From assembly GCF_004799495.1 (NCBI RefSeq), contig NZ_SSMY01000008.1, forward strand, positions 279,690-343,689: 64,000 bases of DNA, in the 5' to 3' direction. Position 1 is the stretch's first letter. Each line of letters starts with the position of its first letter. A program made the position numbers and the translations under genes. Source of the stretch: Sphingomonas sp. (GTDB lineage: Bacteria; Pseudomonadota; Alphaproteobacteria; Sphingomonadales; Sphingomonadaceae). The notes beneath the pieces are model-generated. The model ran no database searches. It was not told the DNA's origin and saw only the letters and a program-made list of their open reading frames with translations. Positions 1 to 9,338 of this stretch are shown one piece after another.

Positions 1-774
1 TTCCATTGCATCGATCTCCTCTTCGCCCACGATCATCGTCCCGGGCAGCGTGTCGGCCATCGGCGCATCGTCACCGGTGAACGAGGACAGCACCTGGACA
101 CGGACATTCTCTTTCATCGCCAAGCCCACGGAGCGCGTCTGGAGCACCTTGGCCCCCACGCTCGCGAGCTCGAGCATTTCCTCGTAGGTCACCTGTTTGA
201 GCTTGCGCGCGCGCGGCACGATGCGCGGGTCGGTCGTGTAAACGCCATCGACGTCGGTGTAGATGTCGCAGCGGTCGGCCTTCATCGCCGCCGCCGCCGC
301 GACCGCCGACGTGTCCGACCCGCCGCGGCCGAGCGTGGTGACGCGCCCGCCATCGGCCAGCCCCTGAAAGCCGGGAATCACCGCGACCTCGCCGGCAGCA
401 AGCGATGCGTTGAGCGCCGCCACGTCGATCTCCTCGATCCGCGCGGAGGCATGCGCATCGCTGGTCTGGATCGGCAATTGCCAGCCCATCCAGCTGCGCG
501 CCTTCACCCCCGCTGCCTGCAGCGCGATCGCGAGCAACCCACTCGTCACTTGCTCGCCCGACGACACCACCACGTCATATTCGCGCGGATCGTAGAGCGA
601 CGAGGCTTCGCGGCAGAAATTGACCAGCCGGTCGGTGTCGCCCGCCATCGCCGAGACGACCACCGCGACCTGATTCCCCGCATCGACCTCGCGCTTCACG
701 CGGCGCGCGACGGCACGGATGCGCTCGATCCCGGCCATCGACGTGCCGCCGAATTTCATCACGATGCGCGCCAC
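1..774 (-). CDS. lysC: Aspartate kinase (partial, 3' end outside window)
   Basis: Phosphorylates L-aspartate with ATP, the entry step to lysine/diaminopimelate, threonine and methionine. Only the first 258 codons are present; the C-terminal ACT-type regulatory part continues beyond base 1. The proposed GTG start (774-772) gives [15 protein letters not shown] with the KFGGTS nucleotide-binding signature. Further on are [19 protein letters not shown] and [12 protein letters not shown], all typical of aspartokinase. An in-frame ATG at 828 would add 18 unconserved residues and overlap ubiG, so GTG is preferred. The gene is divergent from ubiG with about 50 bp between starts, so the two promoters must be tightly packed. 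Confidence 0.93.
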   Translation of the reverse strand, partial: MARIVMKFGGTSMAGIERIRAVARRVKREVDAGNQVAVVVSAMAGDTDRLVNFCREASSLYDPREYDVVVSSGEQVTSGLLAIALQAAGVKARSWMGWQLPIQTSDAHASARIEEIDVAALNASLAAGEVAVIPGFQGLADGGRVTTLGRGGSDTSAVAAAAAMKADRCDIYTDVDGVYTTDPRIVPRARKLKQVTYEEMLELASVGAKVLQTRSVGLAMKENVRVQVLSSFTGDDAPMADTLPGTMIVGEEEIDAME

Positions 775-826
775 GGGTAGCGGGAAGTCCTTTGGAATGC
801 GGAAGGCGCGCTGATAGGAAGGCCGC

Positions 827-1600
827 ATGGACAGCGCAACCGTAACGTCTGCAACTACATCCAACCAGGCGGCAGCGAAGGTTGGCACCACAATCGATCC
901 GGCGGAAGCCGCGCATTTCGGCAAGCTCGCGAAGGATTGGTGGGACCCCAAGGGCTCGTCGGCAATGCTCCATCGGCTCAACCCGCCGCGGCTCGGGTTC
1001 ATTCGCGATCAAGTCGACCGGCATTGGCTCGGCGACGGGGTCGGGTTCACCCCGCTCGCGGGCAAGCGCGCGCTCGATGTCGGGTGCGGCGCCGGGTTGC
1101 TGTGCGAGCCGCTCGCGCGGCTGGGTGCCCAGGTGACCGGGATCGACGCGGCGGCGGAGAATATCGGCGTGGCGCGGGCGCATGCCGCACAGTCCTGCCT
1201 CGCGATCGATTACCGTGCGGGCGGGATCGAGACGCTGGCGGGCGAGACGTTCGACCTCGTGACGAGCATGGAAGTGATCGAGCACGTCACCGACCCGGCG
1301 GCATTCGTCGCCGGGCTGGCGCGCGCGCTGGCGCCCGACGGGCTGCTGATCCTCTCGACCCCCAACCGCACGCCGCTGTCGCGGCTGGCGATGATCGCGA
1401 TCGGCGAAGGCGCGGGGATCATCCCGAAGGGCACGCATGACTGGAACAAGTTCCTGACGCCCGACGAACTGACCGCACTGGTCGAGGGCGCCGGGCTGCG
1501 GGTGATCGATGTTGCGGGGTTGAGCTTCTCGCCCGGCAAGGGGTTCACTGTCGGCACCGACACGAACCTCGATTACTTCGTGACCGCGGTCCGGGCCTGA
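827..1600 (+). CDS. ubiG: Ubiquinone biosynthesis O-methyltransferase UbiG
   Basis: SAM-dependent methyltransferase carrying out both O-methylations of the ubiquinone ring (2-polyprenyl-6-hydroxyphenol and 3-demethylubiquinol). The 257-residue protein is of normal length for the family. Visible motifs are [20 protein letters not shown] near residues 30-50, the SAM-binding [10 protein letters not shown] around residue 84, and the post-I/II sequence TSMEVIEHV. The C-terminal part has GTHDWNKF, usual for UbiG. It is divergent from lysC. Its TGA stop (1598-1600) abuts the phoD stop on the other strand (TGATCA at the junction). The function is established for the family; the assignment is by motif. 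Confidence 0.93.
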   Translation: MDSATVTSATTSNQAAAKVGTTIDPAEAAHFGKLAKDWWDPKGSSAMLHRLNPPRLGFIRDQVDRHWLGDGVGFTPLAGKRALDVGCGAGLLCEPLARLGAQVTGIDAAAENIGVARAHAAQSCLAIDYRAGGIETLAGETFDLVTSMEVIEHVTDPAAFVAGLARALAPDGLLILSTPNRTPLSRLAMIAIGEGAGIIPKGTHDWNKFLTPDELTALVEGAGLRVIDVAGLSFSPGKGFTVGTDTNLDYFVTAVRA

Positions 1601-3220
1601 TCAGGCCATCACGTTGCGGCCCCGCGTCACCGTCGCGGTATGCCCGACGACGGCGTTGGCCGACCGCGTCTTGACCGAATCGACGAACAACCAGTCGTTC
1701 GATACCTTGGTCGGGGTGATCGTCAGCGCCATGTAGCCACGTCGGCTGGTGTCGCACCATTTGAGCTCCGGATTGGCCGCGACCAGCCCCGCCGCAACGA
1801 CCTTGGGATCGGTCCTGGTCGCGCTTTCGTAGCCGTTCGAGGTGACGCTGTGCCCGGCGAACTCGACCCCGGCGGGCTTGCGGTCCTGCCCCAGGTCGTA
1901 GGCCCAGCCGTTATGGCTGTCGCCCGAGATCACCACCATGTTCGCGCCCGCGCCCTGCGCCGCCTTCAGAAACCGCGCGCGTTCCGCCGGATAGCCACCC
2001 CAATTGTCGTAATTGAACGGCAGGCCGAGCTTGCCCGCGCGGATTCCGCTTAGGACGTAGTTGCGCACACCCTGGCTCGCGGTCGGATCGACCCAGCCCA
2101 GCGCCGCCTCGGGCATCACCGTCTGGCCCATGATCGTGCCGAACCCGACGATCTGCCACTTCTGCCCCGCCACCACCGACCGCCGCAGCGCATGGAACAG
2201 CCAATCCTCCTGCTGCGTCCCCATCATCGTCGCCGCCGGGTCCATCCACGCGCCGTCGCGGAACGCCTTGAGCGCGGCGGTGGGGTCGGCCTCCTTGAAC
2301 AACGCTGCCACCTCGGGCTGCTTGGTGCGCGCGAGATCGCGCGTCTCGGTCCGGAACAGCGTGGCGAGATTGCCGATCTCATACGTCTTCCACGGCTCGT
2401 CGCTGACCGGCATCCACTCGCGATAAGCCTGCAAAGCGGCGATCTTGCGGAGCGTCCAGTCGCCTTCGTCGGGCTGGTGGTTCTCGGCGCCGCCCTCCCA
2501 CGAATCGTTGGAGGTCTCGTGATCGTCCCATTGCACGATCCACGGCAGCCGGGCGTGGAGCGCTTGAAGGTCGGGATCGGCGCGGTAGCTCGCGTAGCGG
2601 ATGCGGTAATCGGCGAGGTGGATCAGTTCGTTGGCCGGTTCGGTCGGCCGCACCTGGTCCTTGAGCGGCGGATAGCCGCCCAGTTTGTACTCGTAGAAAT
2701 AGTCGCCGAGGTGGATCGCGAGGTCGAGGTCGCCGCGCTTCGCGGCATGCGCATAGGCATTGAACCAGCCGAACGGCATGTTCGAGCACGAGAAGATTGC
2801 GGCCTTGAACGATTTGGCCTGCGGCCCCTCGGGTAGCGTCTTGGTCCGCCCGACCGGCGAGGTGCTGCCGTCGGGGCCGATGAAGCGGTAGAAATAGCGC
2901 GACCCCGGCCGCAGGCCCCATACGGTGATCTTGGTGGTCCAGTCGCGCCAAGAGCCGGTGATCGCCATGCCCTTCGTTACGATAGCAGCGAAATCGGGCG
3001 TGGTGGAAACCTCGGCGATCAGGTGGACGGGCTTGCCGTCGGCCGGGACGTAGCGCGTCCAGAGCAGCATCGAATCGGTCGCCGGCTCGCCGCTCGCGAC
3101 GCCATGGGTGAAACCGGTCAGCGCGGCGACAGTGCCGGTCTGCGCGAAACCGGGGACGGCGTACGCGCCCAGCCCGAGCGTCGCGGTCATCAGCAACGAG
3201 CGGCGATCGATCCGAAGCAT
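1601..3220 (-). CDS. phoD: Alkaline phosphatase D family phosphodiesterase/phosphatase
   Basis: Exported metallophosphoesterase that releases phosphate from phosphoesters. The 539-residue protein starts MLRIDRRSLLMTATLGLGAY, a Tat signal (twin Arg at 6-7), ending near GFAQ, which fits export of a folded metal enzyme. Metal-binding motifs in PhoD order are FSCSNMPFGWFNAY, DLAIHLGDYFYEY, WDDHETSNDSW, VVISGDSHNGWAYDL and EFAGHSVTSNG. The reading frame stays open upstream to 4711, but that part is an antisense shadow of the neighbouring glycosyltransferase. The ATG at 3220 directly precedes the Tat signal. A candidate Pho box lies 41-57 bp upstream. Confidence 0.92.
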   Translation of the reverse strand: MLRIDRRSLLMTATLGLGAYAVPGFAQTGTVAALTGFTHGVASGEPATDSMLLWTRYVPADGKPVHLIAEVSTTPDFAAIVTKGMAITGSWRDWTTKITVWGLRPGSRYFYRFIGPDGSTSPVGRTKTLPEGPQAKSFKAAIFSCSNMPFGWFNAYAHAAKRGDLDLAIHLGDYFYEYKLGGYPPLKDQVRPTEPANELIHLADYRIRYASYRADPDLQALHARLPWIVQWDDHETSNDSWEGGAENHQPDEGDWTLRKIAALQAYREWMPVSDEPWKTYEIGNLATLFRTETRDLARTKQPEVAALFKEADPTAALKAFRDGAWMDPAATMMGTQQEDWLFHALRRSVVAGQKWQIVGFGTIMGQTVMPEAALGWVDPTASQGVRNYVLSGIRAGKLGLPFNYDNWGGYPAERARFLKAAQGAGANMVVISGDSHNGWAYDLGQDRKPAGVEFAGHSVTSNGYESATRTDPKVVAAGLVAANPELKWCDTSRRGYMALTITPTKVSNDWLFVDSVKTRSANAVVGHTATVTRGRNVMA

Positions 3221-3261
3221 CTCAATCTCCCCTTTTGTCCGCCCTGCCTGCGCCGACTTCG

Positions 3262-3278
3262 TGGCGCATTGATGACAG
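3262..3278 (-). promoter_or_regulatory. Candidate Pho box upstream of phoD
   Basis: On the plus strand TGGCGCATTGATGACAG matches the reversed Pho box consensus TGACAGATTTATGACAG at 13 of 17 positions, including an intact TGACAG half-site. It reads toward phoD on the minus strand and sits 41-57 bp before its ATG. Phosphate-starvation control by PhoB is the inferred role. Binding is not shown by sequence alone. Confidence 0.5.
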
Positions 3279-3307
3279 GCATCCGGGCGCCTGTTAGGTC
3301 GCGCCCC

Positions 3308-4765
3308 GTGACGCTTCCCGCCATCCTGCAACCGATCGCGCGCCTGCCGCGCTGGAGCCAGCTGCTGCTCGTCGCGATCATCGCGCGCGTGGCGACATTC
3401 GGCAACCCGATCGTCCATGTCGACGAAAGCTTCTATTTCGTCACCGCGCGGTCGATGCTCGACGGCGCGTTGCCCTATGTCGACATCTGGGACAGGAAGC
3501 CGATCGGGCTGTTCCTGCTCTACACGCCCGCCGCCGCGTTCGGGTTGCCGCTCGGCATCTGGGTCTATCAGGCGATGGCGCTGGCGTCGGTGGTCATGAC
3601 CGCATCGCTGATCGCGCGGCTGGCGGAGCGCGCGGGGTGGCGGCATGGCGCATTGGCCGGGGCGATCGCGTACATCGTGTGGCTCGACCTGCTGGAGGGG
3701 CAGGGCGGGCAGGCGCCCGTGTTCTACAATTTGTTGATGGCCGGCGCCGCCACGCTGATCGCCTCGAGTGACCGCGATCACGATCCGGGAAGCCGCTTCC
3801 GGCGCGGGCTGGGGGCGATGGCGCTGGTCGGCATCGCGCTCCAGATCAAATATTCGGTGGTGTTCGAAGGGCTGTTCTTCGGGCTGTGGTGGCTGTGGCG
3901 CGAGCATCGCCGCCGGCGCCACGCGGTCCCGATGCTGGTCGAGGGAGCGCTGCTGGCGCTGGTCGCGCTGGTGCCGACCGCGCTGGCGTGGGGCTATTAT
4001 GCGTCGATCGGGCACGGCCCCGAATTCCTCTACGCCAATTTCCAGTCGATCGCCGCGCGCCAGCCCGATCCGATCGGCGAGCAGCTCGGCAATCTGTTCA
4101 AGATTGTGCTGATCACCTCGCCCTTGGCCGCCGCCGCGATCCTGGCGTGGTTGCGCGGGACAGACCGGGGCGGAATACGCGGCTGGCTGTTCGCGTGGCT
4201 GCTCGCGGCGGTGCTCGGGCTGCTCGTGTTCGGATCGTGGTTCGATCATTACGCGCTGCCGGTGCTGGTGCCCTTGTGCATTTGCGTCGCCGGGTTCGCC
4301 GACGATCCGCGCCGCTCGCCGAAGATCGCCACGGTCGTGCTGCTGATCGCGTTTCTCGTCGGCGAGGCGACGGTCGTCGTCAAGCGGCTCAATCGCGGCG
4401 GGCCGGCGCAGTTCGCGCGGGTGATCGACGCGATCGGGCACGGGCCGGGGTGCCTGTACGTCTATTCGGGCGACCCGATGCTCTATCCGATGAGCGGGCG
4501 GTGCCGGCTCAGCCGCTACGTCTTCCCGAGCCACCTCGGCCGCAAGCGCGAGCGCGGCGCGATCGGGGTCGATCAGCAGGCCGAGATCGAGCGGATTCTC
4601 GCGCTCAAGCCCGCGGTCGTCGTCCTGCGCACGCCCTATTTCGGCGAGCGCAGCGAATTGCGCGCGCTGGTCATCATGCGGATGGCGAAGGAATACCGGC
4701 TGGCTGCGCAAGTCCCGCTGGGAGGCGACAGCATGTCGGTGTTCAAGCGCGACTCAGGCCACTAG
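3308..4765 (+). CDS. GT39/PMT-like polyprenol-phosphate-sugar glycosyltransferase (GT-C fold)
   Basis: Polytopic membrane protein of about 485 residues. The N-terminal region reads NPIVHVDESFYF followed by ARSMLDGALPYVDIWDRKPI, the acidic first periplasmic loop and the LPY-D-WD-KP-G pattern of the GT39/ArnT-like superfamily. About ten hydrophobic segments follow, then a soluble C-terminal domain (SGDPMLYPMSGRCRL onwards). Such enzymes use polyprenyl-phosphate sugars to glycosylate lipids or proteins outside the inner membrane; the acceptor here is unknown. GTG 3308 is preferred because the in-frame ATG at 3272 lies inside the putative Pho box. The stop overlaps the convergent GT4 gene by 12 bp. 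Confidence 0.8.
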   Translation: MTLPAILQPIARLPRWSQLLLVAIIARVATFGNPIVHVDESFYFVTARSMLDGALPYVDIWDRKPIGLFLLYTPAAAFGLPLGIWVYQAMALASVVMTASLIARLAERAGWRHGALAGAIAYIVWLDLLEGQGGQAPVFYNLLMAGAATLIASSDRDHDPGSRFRRGLGAMALVGIALQIKYSVVFEGLFFGLWWLWREHRRRRHAVPMLVEGALLALVALVPTALAWGYYASIGHGPEFLYANFQSIAARQPDPIGEQLGNLFKIVLITSPLAAAAILAWLRGTDRGGIRGWLFAWLLAAVLGLLVFGSWFDHYALPVLVPLCICVAGFADDPRRSPKIATVVLLIAFLVGEATVVVKRLNRGGPAQFARVIDAIGHGPGCLYVYSGDPMLYPMSGRCRLSRYVFPSHLGRKRERGAIGVDQQAEIERILALKPAVVVLRTPYFGERSELRALVIMRMAKEYRLAAQVPLGGDSMSVFKRDSGH

Positions 4766-5944
4766 GCGCGGCGCGCGACCGGCCTTTTCGGCAATGCGGT
4801 CGGCGTAATAGTCCATCAAATCGACGGCATGCTCGCGGTCGGTGCGCACGCGCCCGGCCGCGACCACCGCCGCTTTGCGCAGGATCGCCGGCTCGCGCGC
4901 GAACAGCCGCTCGATTGCGCGTGCCGCATCGGCCGCATCGCGCGGGCGGAACGTCTCGCTCGTCAGCGGGTCGGCGATCTCTGCACACCCGCCGGTGTCG
5001 GGCACGATCAGCGGCAGCCCCGACGCCATCGCCTCGGACGGCACGAGACCGAACGGCTCGGCCTCGGACCCGTGGATCAGCGCGTCGCAGCTAGCGATGA
5101 TCCGCGCAAGTTCGGGGCGGTTGTAGACCGGGCGGAACATCTTGATGTGCGGGCTGCCCGCGATCCGCGCCTCGATCCGCTTGCTCTCCGGCCCCGTGCC
5201 GAGCAGCATCAGCCCGATCGGGAGCCGCTCGCCCGCGCGCTCGACCGCGTCGACCACCATCGGCCAGCGCTTCTCGCCATGGTGCCGCCCCATCCCCAGC
5301 AACAGGTGACCGTTCGCGGGCAAGTCGAGTTGGCGCAGCATCGCCGCGCGCAGCCGCTCGTCGCGCAAATCGGGGGAGAAATGGCTGCGTTCGATCCCCA
5401 GCGTCATCGCCGTGTCGATCCGCACGCCACGTTTCTTCAGCCGCTTTTCGAGCGCCGGGCCGTTGGTGACGACGGTATCGTAGAAGCGCAGCAGGCGGTT
5501 GGTGTAGCGCGCGTAGATGAAGCACCCGGCCTCGATCCGCTCGGGCGACGCGAGGCCTTCGAGCCAGCGCATCGGATACGCTGCGATATTATCGTTGTGC
5601 ATGAAGAAGGATTTGAGCGCGCGGCCTTGCCATCGCCCGACGATCCACGCCGGGCGCCACACCGACGACGTCTCGACGACGTCGGGGTCGAGCTCGTCGA
5701 GCCAGCGCCAGATCGGCTCGGCCTTCGAAAACAGCCCGTAATTCTTGTCGAACGGCAGGCCCGGCGACTTGACGTAGATGATCTTGCCGCCGCCGACGCG
5801 CTCCTCGACGCGGTCTTCCTTGCCGCACGCGATGCAGATCAGTTCGTGGCCCAGGTCGGCCATGATCGCCATCTTGCGGTCGATATAGGTGCGCACCCCG
5901 CCGCCGGTCGGCGAATAGAATTCGTTGACGTCGACAATGCGCAT
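4754..5944 (-). CDS. Glycosyltransferase family 4 protein
   Basis: The 396-residue protein has a GT-B, GT4-type architecture. The N-terminal Rossmann half begins MRIVDVNEFYSPTGGGVRTY, with the glycine-rich loop that contacts the sugar nucleotide. The C-terminal half has LLLGMGRHHGEKRW, a donor-site Lys/Glu region and HGSEAEPFGLVPSEAMASG, the EPFGL-x5-E motif of retaining GT4 enzymes. A nucleotide-sugar donor is expected; acceptor and linkage cannot be told. It follows 5952-6899 by 7 bp on the same strand, suggesting one transcript and a shared envelope-glycolipid pathway. Confidence 0.87.
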   Translation of the reverse strand: MRIVDVNEFYSPTGGGVRTYIDRKMAIMADLGHELICIACGKEDRVEERVGGGKIIYVKSPGLPFDKNYGLFSKAEPIWRWLDELDPDVVETSSVWRPAWIVGRWQGRALKSFFMHNDNIAAYPMRWLEGLASPERIEAGCFIYARYTNRLLRFYDTVVTNGPALEKRLKKRGVRIDTAMTLGIERSHFSPDLRDERLRAAMLRQLDLPANGHLLLGMGRHHGEKRWPMVVDAVERAGERLPIGLMLLGTGPESKRIEARIAGSPHIKMFRPVYNRPELARIIASCDALIHGSEAEPFGLVPSEAMASGLPLIVPDTGGCAEIADPLTSETFRPRDAADAARAIERLFAREPAILRKAAVVAAGRVRTDREHAVDLMDYYADRIAEKAGRAPRLVA

Positions 5945-5951
5945 CGGCGCC

Positions 5952-6899
5952 TCAGATCTGCCGCTTGATCAGGCTTTGCAGCGCGAAGCCCGCCGCCAGC
6001 ACGACGTGCGTCAGCAGGATTGCCGCGGCGGTGAACGCCATCAAGCTCTTGAGCGCGTCGTTATGCGCGCCGAGCAGGCCGATCGCAACCGTCGCGAACA
6101 CCGTGTCCTTGCTCGGCAGGAACGGCAGGCGCGACACCATCATCCGCGTCGCCGACAAGGTCAGCCACACGCCGATCGACACGGCCGGCATCGCGAAATG
6201 CCACGCGAAGGCGATCGCCAGGCTGCCCACCGCGAGCCGGCCGATATGGACCGCGAACACCCACCACAACGTCTTGCGGTCGAGCGAGAACACGCGTCGC
6301 GAGAAGAACAGGAAGGGCAGGCACATCGCCACCACGACGCCCATCCCAACCAGCATCGGGCGCATATATTCGGGCGGTAGCGACGACATGGCGAGCGCGG
6401 TCATCGCCAGCGTCATGATATTGCCCGCGATCGCCGACAGGATCATCACGTCCTTGACCGCGCCGAACGGCGCCGCGACCATCTGCGCGCGCTGTCGCGC
6501 CCAAGCGTAGAAATAGGCCTCGCCCGAATAACCCAGCACGACCTCGTTCGCGATTCGCTTCTTCATCAGCGCGCCCAGCCCCTCGAGCGGGATACGCCAC
6601 AACTTGCGGAAGATGATGTAATCGCCGATCGGCGGCGAGAAATAGAGCAGCACGAAGGCAACGTAATAGAGCCAGCTGGTAGGTGTCGCATGGCTCAGAC
6701 CAGTCAGCCCGGACTTGAGCAATTGATGGATCAGCCCGACGACCATCGCGAGCGTCAGGGCACCGGCGATCACCATCGGCCAGCGGCTCTTGATCGTTTT
6801 GACCGGTTCCAGCCCGGCGAGATCCTCCGCCGCGCCGGCCAGATTGGGGGTCAACAATCCCGCAGAGGGAGTCGATGCCTCGACAAAGCCGCTGTTCAT
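5952..6899 (-). CDS. LPG-synthase-like polytopic membrane protein
   Basis: The 315-residue integral membrane protein has about eight hydrophobic segments. The conserved-looking core contains YFSPPIGDYIIFRKLW and NEVVLGYSGEAYFYAWAR. It most resembles the membrane domain of lysylphosphatidylglycerol synthase/UPF0104-type proteins, without the soluble aminoacyl-transferase domain, so a flippase-like or scaffold role is as likely as lipid aminoacylation. ATG 6899 is chosen; upstream in-frame codons to 7001 look noncoding. It heads the minus-strand pair with the GT4 gene at 5944, pointing to envelope glycan assembly. Confidence 0.7.
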   Translation of the reverse strand: MNSGFVEASTPSAGLLTPNLAGAAEDLAGLEPVKTIKSRWPMVIAGALTLAMVVGLIHQLLKSGLTGLSHATPTSWLYYVAFVLLYFSPPIGDYIIFRKLWRIPLEGLGALMKKRIANEVVLGYSGEAYFYAWARQRAQMVAAPFGAVKDVMILSAIAGNIMTLAMTALAMSSLPPEYMRPMLVGMGVVVAMCLPFLFFSRRVFSLDRKTLWWVFAVHIGRLAVGSLAIAFAWHFAMPAVSIGVWLTLSATRMMVSRLPFLPSKDTVFATVAIGLLGAHNDALKSLMAFTAAAILLTHVVLAAGFALQSLIKRQI

Positions 6900-7165
6900 C
6901 GACGCTCCAACATTCTGTCCATCCACGGGATAGATTTTCCGATCGCTGCCGGCCCTGCCCGGAAATAATGGCCGCTTAACGGCAAGGTTCCTACCCCACA
7001 ACGAGGCGGGACAAGTTCGACGCGCACGGGCATCTGGGGTCGCGCCCCGGTTTTGGCAAGGCGATGTTGCACCGCAACACGATAAAGCGGGGCTGTCGCA
7101 AGATTATGTCAGCGTTGTGCATACGCTGCGAAACTTTTGACACAAATCGGCGTTAGGCGGCGGGA

Positions 7166-8260
7166 ATGCTCAGTCCTTACGCTCCCGTAAGAATTCTTGC
7201 CTTCGCGCAATCGCTCGACCGCGGCGGGGTCGAGCGGGCATTGGTCAGGCTGGCGCGCGGCTGGATCGCGGCGGGACATCGGGTCATGCTGGTCACCGGG
7301 CCGTCGCGCGGCCCCGCCCCCGCTATCCCCGACGGCGTCGAGGTGATTGACACCGACGGGTCGTATCTCGGCATGGCGCGCGCGCTGCCCGGCGCGGCGA
7401 AGCGGCTGCAGGCCGACATCGTCTTCTGCCCCGGCAATCATTATTCAAGCGCGGCGGCGTGGCTGCACGCGCGGCTGGGCAAGGACTGCCCGCCGATCGT
7501 CGCCAAGGTGTCGAACCGGCTCGACCGCGACGATCAATATTTCCCGATCGCGCAAGGGTATCGCGCGTGGCTGCGCGCGCACCGGGCGTTCGTCGATCAT
7601 ATGGTGGCGATGACCCCGGCGATGGCCGAAGAGACGATGGTGATGACCGGGCTCGACGCGTCCCGGGTCAGCGTGATCGCCAATCCGCCGGGCTTGGCAG
7701 GCACCGGCGCGCCGACCCCGCCGATTGCGGGCAGCGACTATCTGATCGGGATCGGCCGGCTCGCGCCGCAAAAGCGCTGGGACCGCGCGATCGCGGCGCT
7801 CGCCGATGTCGCGCGGCGCGACACCAAGCTGATGATCCTCGGCGAGGGCGAGGCACGGGGCGAACTCGAAGACCAAGTCGCGACGTTGGGCCTGCACGAT
7901 CGCGTGCACTTGCCCGGTTACGCCACCGATCCGCGTCCCGCCCTCGTCAGCGCGCGCGCGCTGGTGCTGACGTCCGACTTCGAAGGCGTGCCCGGCGTGC
8001 TTCAGGAAGCGCTGTCGGTTGGAACGCCAGTGGTCGCTACCGATTCGAGCGTCGCGATCCGCGAGATCGTCGCCGATCCGAGCCACGGCAGCGTCGTGCC
8101 GACCGGCGACGCGCGCGCGCTCGTCGCGGCGCTCGACCATTGGCTCGCGCCCGACCGCCCGCGACCCGACCCGGTGCCCGAACGCGGGCACGATTCGGTC
8201 GAGCGGTACCTGCGGCTGTTCGAAGAATTGGTGCTCGAACGCCGGCTCAAGCGGGCCTGA
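7166..8260 (+). CDS. Glycosyltransferase family 4 protein
   Basis: The 364-residue GT-B enzyme begins with RILAFAQSLDRGGVERALVR, the donor-loop GG-VER pattern of GT4. The C-terminal domain has GIGRLAPQKRWDRAI, LMILGEGEARGEL and DFEGVPGVLQEALSVGTPVV, the E-x7-E-like catalytic pair region. It likely transfers a sugar from a nucleotide donor to a surface glycan; the substrate is unknown. It is divergent from the 6899 gene with 266 bp between, the largest intergenic gap in this part. That gap contains a TTGACA (7137-7142) but no convincing partner -10 element. It ends 3 bp before the convergent permease gene. Confidence 0.87.
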   Translation: MLSPYAPVRILAFAQSLDRGGVERALVRLARGWIAAGHRVMLVTGPSRGPAPAIPDGVEVIDTDGSYLGMARALPGAAKRLQADIVFCPGNHYSSAAAWLHARLGKDCPPIVAKVSNRLDRDDQYFPIAQGYRAWLRAHRAFVDHMVAMTPAMAEETMVMTGLDASRVSVIANPPGLAGTGAPTPPIAGSDYLIGIGRLAPQKRWDRAIAALADVARRDTKLMILGEGEARGELEDQVATLGLHDRVHLPGYATDPRPALVSARALVLTSDFEGVPGVLQEALSVGTPVVATDSSVAIREIVADPSHGSVVPTGDARALVAALDHWLAPDRPRPDPVPERGHDSVERYLRLFEELVLERRLKRA

Positions 8261-8263
8261 CGA

Positions 8264-9337
8264 TTACAGCAGGACGGCCTGTGGGTCGTCCTCCATCGCG
8301 CGTTCCGAATTGCGCTCCAGCGCGACCTTGATCATCGCGGTCAAGGGATCGGCGAGCGCGAGGCCGAGGATGCCGAACAGCGCCGAGGCGAGGATCTGCA
8401 TCGACAGCGTCAGCGCCGGTGGCAGGTCGACGGTTTTCCTGGCGACCAGTGGGATCACCACCCAGCCGTCGAAGGTCTGGACGACGAAATAGATCAGGAT
8501 CGCCCACATCCCCTTGTCGACCCCGGCCGAGAATCCGACCGAGATCATCAGCACGCCGCTGATGAACGCGCCGATATTGGGGATGAAGGCGAGCATACCG
8601 GTGATGATGCCGAGCACCAGCGCCATCGGGATGCCCGCGATCGAAAGCGCGATCCACATCAGCACGCCCTCGAACGCCATCCCCGCCAGCCGCCCGGCGA
8701 GCAAACGGCGCAGCTGCGTCGCCATCCGCCCGAGCGTCAGCGCGAATTCGGCGCGGTGGTCGGTCGGCACCATCCATTGCAGACCGCGGTCGTAGATCCG
8801 CGGCTCCATCGCGACGAACAGCCCGATCACCATGATGATGAACAGCGTCGAGATCGCGCCGATCGCGGTGCCGATCCAGCTGGTCAGCTTGCCGACCGAC
8901 CCCATCGCCTGTTGCGCGAGGCCCTTCAGATCGTCCGCCCCCGGCACGATCCCTTGCGCCGCCGCCCATTGCGACAACCGGTCGAACTGGATCAGCAAGG
9001 TCGCCTGGAGTTGCTTGAACTGGACGACCACCCCGGCTCCCGCCTGGTACACGGTGACGCCGATGAACAATACGGTCAGCACCACGACGATCAGCAACCG
9101 CCAGCCGCGCGGAATCTTGAGCACGCGGCCGAGCAACCGCACGCCGCCGTCGAGCATCGAGGCAAAGACGAGCCCCGCCAGGATGATCAGGATTGGCTGC
9201 ACCAGTACCACCACCAGCGCCATCGCCGCCGCCAGCCCGAGCCACACCGCGGCACGGCGCAGTTCGCGCCGCGTCTCGGGGTTGCGCATCTCGTGCGGGC
9301 TGGGCTCGGTGACGAGCGGCTCGGGCGCCTTGGTCAT
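8264..9337 (-). CDS. AI-2E family (PerM-type) transporter
   Basis: The 357-residue polytopic protein has a hydrophilic N-terminus, paired hydrophobic helices at residues 27-80, a soluble stretch with VVQFKQLQATLLIQFDRLSQ, and C-terminal helices including GIPMALVLGIITGMLAFIPNIG, the PNIG motif characteristic of this family. Members export small molecules or act as Na+/H+ antiporters; the AI-2 label does not establish substrate here. It starts 1 bp after the lepB stop codon, so it is probably the last gene of the pdxJ-acpS-lepB transcript. The C-terminal sequence LADPLTAMIKVALER is also family-typical. Confidence 0.87.
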   Translation of the reverse strand: MTKAPEPLVTEPSPHEMRNPETRRELRRAAVWLGLAAAMALVVVLVQPILIILAGLVFASMLDGGVRLLGRVLKIPRGWRLLIVVVLTVLFIGVTVYQAGAGVVVQFKQLQATLLIQFDRLSQWAAAQGIVPGADDLKGLAQQAMGSVGKLTSWIGTAIGAISTLFIIMVIGLFVAMEPRIYDRGLQWMVPTDHRAEFALTLGRMATQLRRLLAGRLAGMAFEGVLMWIALSIAGIPMALVLGIITGMLAFIPNIGAFISGVLMISVGFSAGVDKGMWAILIYFVVQTFDGWVVIPLVARKTVDLPPALTLSMQILASALFGILGLALADPLTAMIKVALERNSERAMEDDPQAVLL

Positions 9338-9338
9338 A

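Noticed and set aside
3272..3307. ATG 3272 as start of the GT39-like gene
   Set aside because: It lies inside the candidate Pho box, and the residues up to 3308 are not hydrophobic or family-like.
1601..4711. A continuous 1036-codon minus-strand frame including phoD
   Set aside because: Codons upstream of 3220 are His/Arg/Asp-rich shadow of the GT39-like gene on the other strand; the Tat signal marks the true start.
7137..7160. TTGACA in front of the GT4 gene at 7166
   Set aside because: A -10 element at normal spacing would fall on GC-rich sequence within a few bases of the ATG.
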